Both the position numbers and the translations under genes were made by a program. From Candidatus Humimonas hydrogenitrophica (GTDB lineage: Bacteria; Gemmatimonadota; Gemmatimonadetes; Palauibacterales; Palauibacteraceae): a DNA stretch of 64,000 bases. Below, one piece after another: positions 42,954 to 51,144 of the stretch (position 1 is its first letter; each line of letters starts with the position of its first letter). The notes below the pieces were generated by a model, which worked only from the letters and a program-made list of their open reading frames with translations, was not told where the DNA came from and ran no database searches. The DNA lies in assembly GCA_947581615.1 (NCBI GenBank), contig CANPVD010000116.1, positions 52,110 through 116,109 of the forward strand. The letters are read 5' to 3'.

Positions 42954-43919
42954 GTGCGGCTCGTGAGCGCCGACTCCGCGACCGTCCTCGTCACGGGGGC
43001 CACCGGCTTCGTGGGCAGCCACGTGGTCGAAGCCCTCCTGGACGCCGGCCACATCGTCCGCTGCACGGTCCGCCGGACGAGCGACACCCGCTGGCTGGAC
43101 GGCCTGGACGTCGAGCGCGTCGAGGCCGACATGCGCCGCCGCGAGGCCCTCGAGGAGGCGGTGCGCGGCGCCGCGTCCGTGGTCCATCTGGCCGGAGTCA
43201 CCCGCGCTTCTCGTCCCGACCTCTACCGCCGGGTCAACGGCGATGGCACGGCGAGGCTGGGCGAGGCGGCGGTGGAAGCCGGCGTGGGGCGCTTCGTGTA
43301 CGTGAGCAGCCTGGCGGCCCGCGGACCCGATGGAGCCGAGGGCCCGGTGAGCGAGTACGGGGCCAGCAAGCGGGAGGGGGAGGAGCGCCTCCGGGGCATG
43401 CGCGACCGGGTGGAGGTGGTCGTGCTGCGGCCCGGCGGGGTGTATGGCCCCCGGGACGAGGACCTCCTCCCCCTGTTCCGGGCGGCCGCCCGTGGCTGGC
43501 TGGTGGCGCCGTCCGGCGGGTCGGTTCTGCAGCCGGTCTATGCCTCCGACGTGGCGCGGGCCGTACTGAGCGCGCTGGAGGGTGACGCGGGGTTCGGGCC
43601 CTTTCCCCTGGCCGAGGAGGGTGTCTACGACTGGCCCGCGATCGGGGACGCGATGGCCGCGGCGTTCGGGCATGCGGTGCGTCTCGTGAGGCTGCCCGCG
43701 GGGGCGTTCGAGGGCGTGGGCGTCGTGGCCCAGACCCTGTGGCGACTGGCGGGACGCGCGCCGCCGCTGGACCGTCGCCGCGCGCGCGACGTGGCGCGCC
43801 ACCGCTGGACGTGCGACCCCGGTCCGAGCGAGCGGGCGCTGGGGTGGCGGGCGGGGGTGGCGCTGCCCGAGGGTCTCCGGCGGTCGGTGGAATGGTACCG
43901 CGAGGCGGGCTGGCTGTGA
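42954..43919 (+). CDS. Extended SDR, predicted ceramide reductase (CerR-like)
   Basis: The 321-residue SDR has the Rossmann motif VTGATGFVGSHVV, a VYVSSLAA serine and the catalytic YGASKREGE (YxxxK). It resembles NAD-dependent epimerases. In Caulobacter a similar protein (CCNA_01222, CerR) reduces the 3-keto group of ceramide. Its place as third gene after SPT- and bCerS-like genes supports that role. Two GTG starts (42954, 42963) are possible. Its stop overlaps the PAP2 start (GTGA). Confidence 0.72.
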   Translation: MRLVSADSATVLVTGATGFVGSHVVEALLDAGHIVRCTVRRTSDTRWLDGLDVERVEADMRRREALEEAVRGAASVVHLAGVTRASRPDLYRRVNGDGTARLGEAAVEAGVGRFVYVSSLAARGPDGAEGPVSEYGASKREGEERLRGMRDRVEVVVLRPGGVYGPRDEDLLPLFRAAARGWLVAPSGGSVLQPVYASDVARAVLSALEGDAGFGPFPLAEEGVYDWPAIGDAMAAAFGHAVRLVRLPAGAFEGVGVVAQTLWRLAGRAPPLDRRRARDVARHRWTCDPGPSERALGWRAGVALPEGLRRSVEWYREAGWL

Positions 43920-44797
43920 GCGGCGCGGCGGAGGCCGGGCCGAGGCACGGCCGTGGCGGGCTGGCGTCCGACGTGGTGCTCGCCGCCTACCTCCTGGTCA
44001 CGGCAGTGCTCGCGCTGGCCGGAGGCAGTCGCGCCGGGCTGGTCCTGGGCCTCGCGCACGGCGCGGCGGCGGCGGCCGTGGTGCTGCTGGCGCGCCGACC
44101 GTTGCCGCGCGCCGGCCTCCCGCGCTTCCTGCGGGTGGCCTATCCCCTCCTCCTCATGCCCGTGCTGTACGCCGAGCTCCGGGTGCTGGACCAGCTCCTG
44201 TTCCACGGCTTCTTCGATCCGACCGTGCAGGGCTGGGAGCAGGCCTTGTTCGGGACGCAGCTCAGCGTGGCCGCGGCGCGAGCCCTGCCCTACGACTGGC
44301 TGTCCGTGGTCCTCCACCTGGGCTACGTGTCCTACTACCTCATCGTCCCGACGGCGGCGGTGGCCGCCTACCTCGCGGGAGGGGTACGGGCGCTCGAGCG
44401 CGCCACCACGACCATCGCCCTCGGCTTCTTCATCTGCTACCTGTTCTTCGTGGTGTTCCCGGTGGCCGGTCCACGCTACCTGTTCCCGCCGCTTTCCGGA
44501 CCGCCGGCCAGGAGCGAAGTCTACGCCGTCGTCCACGCCATCCTGGACCGCGGCTCGTCCAAGGGTACCGCGTTCCCGAGCTCCCACGTGGCGGCCTCGG
44601 TCTCCTCCCTGCTGGCCGCGTGGCGCGAGAGCCGAGGCGCCGGCGCCATCCTCCTGCTGCCGGTGAGCGCCCTGGTCGTGGGGACCGTGTACGGGCGGTT
44701 CCACTACGGGGTGGACGCCCTGGCCGGTCTGCTGGTGGCCGCGGCGGCCTTCGCGGCCACGCCGTGGTTGGTGGCCAGGCTGGCCGCCCGGGCCTAG
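43916..44797 (+). CDS. PAP2-superfamily membrane phosphatase/transferase
   Basis: The 293-residue membrane protein has about six hydrophobic helices and PAP2 catalytic residues: H224 in FPSSHVAAS, and H263 and D267 in YGRFHYGVD. The architecture fits the PAP2_3 group, which includes inositol phosphorylceramide synthases (Aur1-like). At the end of a ceramide operon it could add or remove a phospho-headgroup; phosphatidate phosphatase is an alternative. The GTG start overlaps the SDR stop. Confidence 0.78.
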   Translation: MSGAAEAGPRHGRGGLASDVVLAAYLLVTAVLALAGGSRAGLVLGLAHGAAAAAVVLLARRPLPRAGLPRFLRVAYPLLLMPVLYAELRVLDQLLFHGFFDPTVQGWEQALFGTQLSVAAARALPYDWLSVVLHLGYVSYYLIVPTAAVAAYLAGGVRALERATTTIALGFFICYLFFVVFPVAGPRYLFPPLSGPPARSEVYAVVHAILDRGSSKGTAFPSSHVAASVSSLLAAWRESRGAGAILLLPVSALVVGTVYGRFHYGVDALAGLLVAAAAFAATPWLVARLAARA

Positions 44798-44892
44798 ACG
44801 CCCACAGGCCGAGTGGCGGCCGGCCCCGCGAGGGCCCGGGCAACCCTCGGCCGGCCCCGGGTATCAAACGGTCGTCCGTGAGCGGGGGAGAA

Positions 44893-45444
44893 GTGGGAGA
44901 GACCGAACTCGTCGAGCGCGCCAGGTCCGGTGACCAGGAGGCGATGGGGGCGCTGTACCGCGCCCACGCGTCCCGGGTCTATACGGTGGTGCGCCGACTC
45001 GCGGGGGACGATGCCCTCGCGGAGGATCTGGCCCAGGACGCCTGGATCCGCGCTTTCCGCAAGCTCGAGCTCTTCCGGGGGGATTCCTCCTTCGGAACGT
45101 GGATGTACCGCCTCGCCACGAACATGGCGCTGAACCGTCTTCGTCGTCGCGGTCGGCGCGACGAGGTGGAGCGCGAGGCGGACATCTTCCACGCCGCCGG
45201 CTCCCTCGATGAAGCGGTCATCAACCAGCGCATGCTGGCGCAGGCGCTCGACCGACTTCCTCCCGGCTATCGCAAGGTGCTGGTCCTGCACGACGTCGAG
45301 GGCCGCACGCACGAGGAGATCGCGGAGTTGCTGGGCGTGGCGCCGGGCACGTCCAAGTCGCAGCTCCACAAGGCCCGCGGTCGCATGCGGGAGCTGCTGG
45401 ATCCCGGCGAGACCGAGTCCGAAGCGAGTACCCGTGAAGTCTAG
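44893..45444 (+). CDS. ECF sigma factor (RpoE-like)
   Basis: The 183-residue sigma factor has region 2 (about 20-85, including LYRAHASRVYTVVRRL and EDLAQDAWIRAFRKL) and region 4 (about 120-170, LPPGYRKVLVLHDVEGRTHEEIAELLGV). No region 1.1 or 3 is present, so it is of the ECF class. GTG at 44893 follows GGGGGAG with ideal spacing; a GTG at 44878 is also possible. It overlaps the anti-sigma frame, whose ATG lies just after its stop. The target promoters are unknown. Confidence 0.92.
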   Translation: MGETELVERARSGDQEAMGALYRAHASRVYTVVRRLAGDDALAEDLAQDAWIRAFRKLELFRGDSSFGTWMYRLATNMALNRLRRRGRRDEVEREADIFHAAGSLDEAVINQRMLAQALDRLPPGYRKVLVLHDVEGRTHEEIAELLGVAPGTSKSQLHKARGRMRELLDPGETESEASTREV

Positions 45445-45454
45445 GTTGGAGACG

Positions 45455-46285
45455 ATGTCGGAGCACCTGGAACGAGAGACGCTGTCCGCGCTGATGGACG
45501 AGCCGGGTTCCGACCCGGTCGCCTCCGCGCATCTCGAGGCGTGCCCGGCCTGTAGTCGGGAGTTCGAGGTCATGCGCAGGATGCGCATGGCCCTGTCGGC
45601 GATGGGCCAGCTGGAGCCTCCGGACGGCGCATGGAACCGGATCGAGGCCCGCCTGCCCAGGACGAGCCGGGTCGAACGCTGGCTGGGTGTCCTGGTCGGC
45701 GACGGCTGGGTGGCGGCTTCGCTGAGGGCGGCCGCGGCCGTCGTCCTGTTCGCCGGCGGCGTGGCGCTGGGGCTGCGCGCCGGCGGCCTGGCCCCGGCCG
45801 GCCTCGCGTCCACGTCCGGGACCGTGGATTCCGGGAGCGTCGCGGCCGGTGGTTCGCCCGGGCAGTTCGCCCGGTCTTCCGGGAACGGCGGCCCGGCGGG
45901 CGCTGGCGAGGCTACGGTGCACGGCAGCGCCGCGCTCGCGGGGCGCGAGGTGGCCGGCCTGGCCCTGGCGAGCGCCGGGGACGGCGTCACGGACGGGAGC
46001 TCCGGATCCGTGAGCCTCCCGGCCAACCTCCCGGAGCCCTATCGGGCCATGTTCTCGAGGCTCGAAGCCCTGCGGATGCAGGGTCCGAGTCCCACCGAGG
46101 CGCTTCGTGATCCGCAGGCTGCGGCCCAGCACCTGGCGCGGCTCGACGCGCTGATCCGGGCCTCGCGGGAGGCGGTGCGGCAGATGCCTGCCGACCCGGC
46201 GGTGAACGACTTCCTGTTCCAGGTCGTGGCGGAGCGGAACGAGCTCGACCGGGTCCTCCACGTGGCGTCGCTGGAGTACCATTGA
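45455..46285 (+). CDS. Zinc-finger anti-sigma factor
   Basis: The 276-residue protein begins with a cytosolic zinc-binding anti-sigma domain (HLEACPACSREFE, HxxxCxxC), a transmembrane helix (about 90-110) and a periplasmic Gly/Ser-rich stretch. It then has a helical segment ending in MFSRLEALR and RELDR-type sequence. It should hold the preceding ECF sigma at the membrane until an envelope signal acts. The ATG at 45455 follows TTGGAGACG; a GTG at 45434 overlapping the sigma stop is possible. Its stop overlaps the PDZ gene start (TGATG). Confidence 0.88.
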   Translation: MSEHLERETLSALMDEPGSDPVASAHLEACPACSREFEVMRRMRMALSAMGQLEPPDGAWNRIEARLPRTSRVERWLGVLVGDGWVAASLRAAAAVVLFAGGVALGLRAGGLAPAGLASTSGTVDSGSVAAGGSPGQFARSSGNGGPAGAGEATVHGSAALAGREVAGLALASAGDGVTDGSSGSVSLPANLPEPYRAMFSRLEALRMQGPSPTEALRDPQAAAQHLARLDALIRASREAVRQMPADPAVNDFLFQVVAERNELDRVLHVASLEYH

Positions 46286-47400
46286 TGCGTCCCGTCGCCC
46301 TCTTCGCGGCCCTCCTGCTCGCGGCTCCCGGCGGACTGTCGGCCCAGGGGTCGGTCCGGCAGGACACGGCCCGATGGGACGGCGCTCCGGCCTGGATCGG
46401 CGTGGGTCTGGCCGGACGCACGACCTGCGGGGACGGTCACGGGGGGCCGGCCCGGACGGCGTCGGACTGCCGCACCGCCTTCATCGCCGAGACGGTGGTG
46501 CTCGGGAGCCCGGCCGACAGCGCCGGGATCGAGCCCGGAGACACCCTGCTGACGATCGCCGGCCAGGCGCTCGGCACGGCGGCGGGCGAGCGGGCGCTGG
46601 GCGGCCTCCGGGTCGGCCACCCCGTCGACGTGCGGGTCGGTCGGGAGGGAGGAGAGCGGACCGTGCGCGTGGTCCCGAGGGCGCGTCCTTCGGGGACGCC
46701 GGTAGTCCGCGTGCGCGTGGCGGGCGTGGATGCGGATGGACCCGACGTGGTGAGGGTGCGGCTCGCGCCCCTGGCCGTGTCTCCGGTCCTGTCTCCCCAC
46801 GGAGTCCCGGCCGTCCCGGCTCCGGGGACGGCGACGGGGGGCACGGTGACGTCCTCGACCTACACGCTGACGCTCCCCGCACGGAGGGCCCCGGACGGAT
46901 CGGAGACCCTCTTCCGGATCGACATGAATGGTCGGCCGATGGTGTGGCGGAGCCGGGGCGGCGCCGCCCCGGACTCCATGTCGCCCGGCCTGCGGGCGCT
47001 GCGCGACTCGGTCCTCGAGGAAGCCAGGGCCCGGCTGGACTCCCTGCGGGAGGTGTTCCGAGGCCACGTGTGGGCCACGATGCAGAACGCCGACGCGTTC
47101 GGGGCGCCGGGTAACACGGCCCGGCTGGCGGGGGCGGAGTTCCGTCCCCTGAGTCCGGCGCTGGCGGAGTACTTCCGTGGGGCCGACCACGGCCTGCTCG
47201 TGCTGCGCGTACTTCCGGGCACGCCCGCGGGGTCGCTCGGGCTTCGTCCCGGCGATGTGGTGGTGCGCGCGGCCGGCGAGCCGGTGCGTGACGCCCTCGA
47301 TCTGCGATCGGCGCTCGTCAGGGTGGCACCCACGGACTCGGTGGCGGTCGTCTGGGTCCGCAAGGGGCGGACGATGAAGGGAATACTGAAGGGGCGCTGA
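46285..47400 (+). CDS. Secreted PDZ-domain protein
   Basis: The 371-residue protein has an N-terminal signal peptide (MRPVALFAALLLAAPGGLSAQ) and two PDZ domains: the first (about 65-130, ETVVLGSPADSAGIEPGDTLLTIAG) and the second (about 300-365, LRVLPGTPAGSLGLRPGDVVVRAAG). No protease domain is present. In this operon it could sense unfolded envelope proteins or act on the anti-sigma, as PDZ-containing regulators do with RseA. It is the third gene of the sigma operon. Confidence 0.88.
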   Translation: MRPVALFAALLLAAPGGLSAQGSVRQDTARWDGAPAWIGVGLAGRTTCGDGHGGPARTASDCRTAFIAETVVLGSPADSAGIEPGDTLLTIAGQALGTAAGERALGGLRVGHPVDVRVGREGGERTVRVVPRARPSGTPVVRVRVAGVDADGPDVVRVRLAPLAVSPVLSPHGVPAVPAPGTATGGTVTSSTYTLTLPARRAPDGSETLFRIDMNGRPMVWRSRGGAAPDSMSPGLRALRDSVLEEARARLDSLREVFRGHVWATMQNADAFGAPGNTARLAGAEFRPLSPALAEYFRGADHGLLVLRVLPGTPAGSLGLRPGDVVVRAAGEPVRDALDLRSALVRVAPTDSVAVVWVRKGRTMKGILKGR

Positions 47401-47413
47401 GCGACCGCCGCCC

Positions 47414-47923
47414 TCAGAGCCCCTCGGGATGTCGGCCCACTTCCGCCTCGAGCATCTCGATACCCCGACGTACGCTTTCCGGGATCGGAGCCTTGCTGGA
47501 GACGCCATAATCGAACGAGACGACCACGCTGGATCCCCTCGCCGCGAGCGCTTCCTGGTCGAGCGATACGAGCCTGTACTCGAGGGTGAATCGATCCTCC
47601 CCGACCTCGGTCGCTCGCGTGGCGGAGATGACCCGGTCCGGATACACGAGGGCCCTTCGGAAGCGGCAGTCGGCCGAGTGAAGGATGGCCCCGATCCCGC
47701 TGCGCTCGTAGGAAGCGGCGAAGCCGCAGCGCACCAGGTACTCGACGCGCGCGGACTCGAAGTAGCGGAAGTAGGCCGTGTTGTTGACGTGGCCGTAAAC
47801 GTCCATGTCCGACCACTGCACCGGAAGGTGCACGGTCACCGGGTATGCTTCCACCCATGTCTCGGGCCCACCCGGGCCCGCTGCCCGGCCCGGGTCCGCG
47901 CCGGGCGCGTTGTGCTCTTCCAT
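47414..47923 (-). CDS. Hotdog-fold acyl-CoA thioesterase
   Basis: The 169-residue thioesterase has the 4HBT box VQWSDMDVYGHVNNTAYFRYFE with the catalytic aspartate in DMDVYGHVNN. It is shorter than YbgC-type enzymes by little. It would cut acyl-CoA or acyl-ACP. The ATG at 47923 leaves a 20-residue disordered tail; upstream codons run into the divergent membrane protein's leader. Its proximity to LuxE/LuxC genes suggests shared acyl metabolism. Confidence 0.9.
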   Translation of the reverse strand: MEEHNAPGADPGRAAGPGGPETWVEAYPVTVHLPVQWSDMDVYGHVNNTAYFRYFESARVEYLVRCGFAASYERSGIGAILHSADCRFRRALVYPDRVISATRATEVGEDRFTLEYRLVSLDQEALAARGSSVVVSFDYGVSSKAPIPESVRRGIEMLEAEVGRHPEGL

Positions 47924-48098
47924 GGCCCGCCTTTCCGTCGGTCGAGGTTGCCTCGACCAACGTGGGGCTCCCGGGCGTCCGGATGCCAATCCCGCGCCCG
48001 CAGGGCCGTCCCGCCGATTGGCCCGCCGGCCGCGGAGATCGTAAGGTGAGGAGGCGAAGACCCCTGCCGCGCCCCGTCCGGACGGCGCAGAGGAGACG

Positions 48099-48596
48099 AT
48101 GGCTCGGAGCAAGGACTTTCCCCCGCTGATCGTGGCGGTCGTGCTCGGCGCGCTCACGTTCGGGTTCCTGCACCTGCACTTCGTGACGTCCTGGCAGGAG
48201 CTGTACGTCAATTCACCGTGGCCGGGGTTCGATCAGGCGGCGCGCCGCGGGCTCATCCAGCCGTGGTTCACGAATTCGCCCCGCAGCCTTCGGGTCACGG
48301 AAGTCGTCCTGTTCGGACTCGCGTTCCTGGTGGGGCTCATCCGGGGGTCGCAGCCGTGGGTCACATCGCTGGCGCTGTGGCTCGGTGTCATGATTCCGCT
48401 CGTGCCCGTGCTGGTCGCGCGCAGTCTCCTCTCGAACAGCCGGATCCTCACGATCACGGTGTTCGGCCACGGGGACATCCCGACGCTCGCCCTCCTGTAC
48501 GAGGCCGTGCGGACGGGGGTGCCCATCGTCGTGGGGATGCTGTGCGCGATGATCCTCCTGTTCCTGTGGAGGGCGCTGTTCGGCGGTTCCGCTTGA
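48099..48596 (+). CDS. Four-helix membrane protein of unknown function
   Basis: The 165-residue protein has about four hydrophobic helices (about 10-28, 68-82, 86-106, 135-160). No family was recognised. The loops are short and contain few charged residues. It begins 175 bases upstream-divergent from the thioesterase, and its stop overlaps the start of the LuxE-like gene (TTGA), so it belongs to that operon and may be a membrane partner of the acyl-reductase system. Confidence 0.75.
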   Translation: MARSKDFPPLIVAVVLGALTFGFLHLHFVTSWQELYVNSPWPGFDQAARRGLIQPWFTNSPRSLRVTEVVLFGLAFLVGLIRGSQPWVTSLALWLGVMIPLVPVLVARSLLSNSRILTITVFGHGDIPTLALLYEAVRTGVPIVVGMLCAMILLFLWRALFGGSA

Positions 48597-49738
48597 GGTC
48601 GGACGAGACACCGGAGGCCGAGGCGCGCCCGGCCGACGAGGGACCGTTCGGAGCGCTCGGCGCGGAGCTGCGATCCCTGTTCCGTGCCTGGGGAGACGAT
48701 CCGGGCTCGTGGCCCGCCGAGCGCTTCGACGAGCTGGCGCTCCGGGCGTTCGAGCTCCAGTGGAACACGGTGCCCGCCTATCGAGCGTACTGCGTCGCGC
48801 GCGGCGTGCACCCCTCCACGGTCGGTGACTGGCGCGACATCCCCCCGGTTCCGACCGCCGCGTTTCGCGAGGTGGACCTGGCGGTCGCGCCGCCGGCCGA
48901 GGCCGACCTCGTGTTCCGGACAAGCGGCACGAGCCGCGGCTCCGGCCGGCGGGGACGCCACCGTGTCGTGGACCCGGAGCTGTACCGAGCGGCGCTGGAG
49001 CCGGCCTTCGAGCGCTTCGTCCTCGGTCCCGGCAGCCGTCCTCTCGTTCTCTCCCTGGTGCCGCCCTTCGGGCGCGGCCGCGACTCGTCGCTGGCCTGGA
49101 TGTGCGACGACATCGCGGCGCGGTTCGGCGCACCGGGGTCGGGGAGCGTGGCGCGCGGAGGCGAGCCGGAATGGGCGGAGGCACGAGCCCTCGTGCAGCG
49201 GTGCGTGGCCGACGACGTTCCGGTATGCGTGCTGGGGACCACGCTGGCCGTGGACGCCTGGGTCGAGCGGCTCGAGGCCCGCGGGGAGGCGCTCCGACTG
49301 CCCGAGGGCTCGGTTCTCATGGACACGGGGGGCGCCAAGGGTCGCCCGGGCCTGCGGCGCGGCGCCATCGTCGAGCGCCTCGGGCGCGCGCTGGGCCTGT
49401 CCCCGGAGGACGTGGTCAACGAGTTCGGCATGACCGAGCTCCTCTCGCAGCGCTACGGGCGGGGTGAGGCGGGCGTCGGCCGCTCCCCGCCACTCCTCGG
49501 CCCGCCGTGGCTGCGGACGCGGGCCCTCGATCCGGTGAGCCTCCAGCCCCTTCCGGAGGGCGAGGCGGGGGTCCTCTGCCACCTCGACCTGGCCAATGCG
49601 GGAAGCGTCGTGTGCGTCCTGACGGAGGACATGGGGAGGATGCGCGGCGGGGCACTCGAGTCGATCGGCCGCTCGCCCGGCGCTCCACCCCGCGGGTGCT
49701 CCCTGGCCACCGCCGAGCTCCTCGACACGCTTGGCTGA
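48593..49738 (+). CDS. LuxE-like acyl-protein synthetase
   Basis: The 381-residue protein is of the LuxE/PaaK-like adenylating family: AMP-binding loop FRTSGTSRGSG near residue 105, LVPPFGRGRDSSLAWM, and MDTGGAKGRPG, NEFGMTELLSQRYGRG boxes. In luminous bacteria LuxE activates a fatty acid and passes it to LuxC. The TTG start overlaps the preceding stop (TTGA), and its own stop overlaps luxC-like TTG. It lacks any luciferase (luxAB) nearby. Confidence 0.85.
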   Translation: MRSDETPEAEARPADEGPFGALGAELRSLFRAWGDDPGSWPAERFDELALRAFELQWNTVPAYRAYCVARGVHPSTVGDWRDIPPVPTAAFREVDLAVAPPAEADLVFRTSGTSRGSGRRGRHRVVDPELYRAALEPAFERFVLGPGSRPLVLSLVPPFGRGRDSSLAWMCDDIAARFGAPGSGSVARGGEPEWAEARALVQRCVADDVPVCVLGTTLAVDAWVERLEARGEALRLPEGSVLMDTGGAKGRPGLRRGAIVERLGRALGLSPEDVVNEFGMTELLSQRYGRGEAGVGRSPPLLGPPWLRTRALDPVSLQPLPEGEAGVLCHLDLANAGSVVCVLTEDMGRMRGGALESIGRSPGAPPRGCSLATAELLDTLG

Positions 49739-51137
49739 GCGGAGTCCGCGGCGAGAGAAGGGCCCGTGGCACCTGCCCGGGCTGCCCGCCGGGCGAGACC
49801 TCCCGAGCGTGGACGGGGCGGCCGCGTCCGGGCGTCCCTTCCGGGTGCCCCGGCTCGAGCGGGTCGACGCGGAGACCGTCGCCAGGGAGGTCCGCGCCGC
49901 GGCGATCGAGGCCCGCCGCCAGTTGTCGACCGCTGAGGTCGCCATGGCGGCTTCGCGGGCGGCCCTGAGGCTGAGCGATCCGGAGGACCCGGCGGGGGCG
50001 GATGCGCTCGAGATCCTCGCCGCCGAGCTCTCCTGGCCCGAGCCCCTGTCGCGAGAGACGCTCGCCGGCATGGCCCGCGGGTGGACGCGGGAGGCCCTCA
50101 TCTCGTTGGTGGACCGCGAGCTCGGAGGCCCGGCCGCCCTGGACGGGTGGACGACCTCCAGCTCCGCGGCCCTCGCGGGGCGGCGGCGACGCGCGGCGGG
50201 TCCGCTCCTGCTGCTCGTCGTCCACGCCGGCAACGTGCCGGGCGTGACGGTCACCGCGGCGCTGCGCGGCCTCCTCGTGCGCTCGGGCGTCCTGTGCCGG
50301 GCTCCCGGGTCGGAGCCGGGGCTCCTGGCCTGCTTTGCCCGTGCCCTGGCCGAGGAGCACCCGCTCCTGGGCCGGTGCCTGGCCACGACCTGGTGGCCCT
50401 CCATGCACGAGGCTCCGTGGGACGCGTGGGTAAAGCGCTCAGGTAAAGTGGTAGTGTACGGAGGCGATACCGCCGTCGCAGGCGTGCGAACCAGGGTCCC
50501 GGCATACGTCGACCTGGTGGCGTACGGTCCCCGGCTGGGGATCGCCGCCTGGCTCCCCGATGCGCCGCTGGAGGAGACGGCGACCGCCCTGGCCCGCGAC
50601 GTGTGCGCCTACGAGCAGCAGGGCTGCGTGTCGCCGCGTCTCGTCTACGCCGTGGGACGGGAAGGGCGCGAGCTCGGCGAAGCCCTGTCCCGGGCGCTGG
50701 AACGGGAGGTCGCCAGGCTGCCGCGTCCGGCGGCCGACGTGGCCACCGCCGTGGCCCTGCGCTCGGCCCGGGCCGAGGCCGAGTTCGCGGCCCTCGCCGG
50801 GAAGCCGGTCCACCTGGAGGCGAGCGGGGAGACGGCGGCGTGGACGGTGGTCGTGGGAGGCGACCCGCTCCGCTCGGACCCCCTGCCCCGCTTCGTGCGC
50901 GTCCACGCCGTGGATGACGTGGCCGAGCTCGAGCGCCTCCTGGCGCCCCTGGAAGGTCGGTTGCAGAGCGTGGGCTACGCGGGCACCGTGGGGCTGGACG
51001 CGCTCGCCGACCTGGCGGCGCGGCTGGGAGCCTGCCGGGTCGCCCCGGTGGGAACCCTGGCGTGGCCGCCGCCCGACTGGCTCCACGATGGGCGCCCGCA
51101 GCTCCTGCCGCTGCTGGCCTGGACCGAGTGGGAGTGA
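49731..51137 (+). CDS. LuxC-like acyl reductase
   Basis: The 468-residue protein is a LuxC-family acyl-CoA/acyl-protein reductase with catalytic cysteine C299 in YEQQGCVSPRL and the NAD(P) box VVHAGNVPG. It reduces an activated acyl group to an aldehyde. With the LuxE-like gene it could make a fatty aldehyde for lipid, wax or signal synthesis. The TTG start overlaps the preceding stop. A GTAAAGCG-type direct repeat lies inside the gene at 50430-50450, where codons GTA and AAA depart from local habit. Confidence 0.85.
   Translation: MAERSPRREKGPWHLPGLPAGRDLPSVDGAAASGRPFRVPRLERVDAETVAREVRAAAIEARRQLSTAEVAMAASRAALRLSDPEDPAGADALEILAAELSWPEPLSRETLAGMARGWTREALISLVDRELGGPAALDGWTTSSSAALAGRRRRAAGPLLLLVVHAGNVPGVTVTAALRGLLVRSGVLCRAPGSEPGLLACFARALAEEHPLLGRCLATTWWPSMHEAPWDAWVKRSGKVVVYGGDTAVAGVRTRVPAYVDLVAYGPRLGIAAWLPDAPLEETATALARDVCAYEQQGCVSPRLVYAVGREGRELGEALSRALEREVARLPRPAADVATAVALRSARAEAEFAALAGKPVHLEASGETAAWTVVVGGDPLRSDPLPRFVRVHAVDDVAELERLLAPLEGRLQSVGYAGTVGLDALADLAARLGACRVAPVGTLAWPPPDWLHDGRPQLLPLLAWTEWE
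50430..50450. repeat. GTAAAGCG/GTAAAGTG direct repeat inside the LuxC-like gene
   Basis: GTAAAGCG (50430-50437) and GTAAAGTG (50443-50450) have the same 13-base period as the direct repeat before the AbrB gene (16674-16694). The site lies within the coding region for AWVKRSGKVVVY. It may be chance, but GTA and AAA codons are rare in neighbouring genes. Confidence 0.35.
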
Positions 51138-51144
51138 CGCCCGG

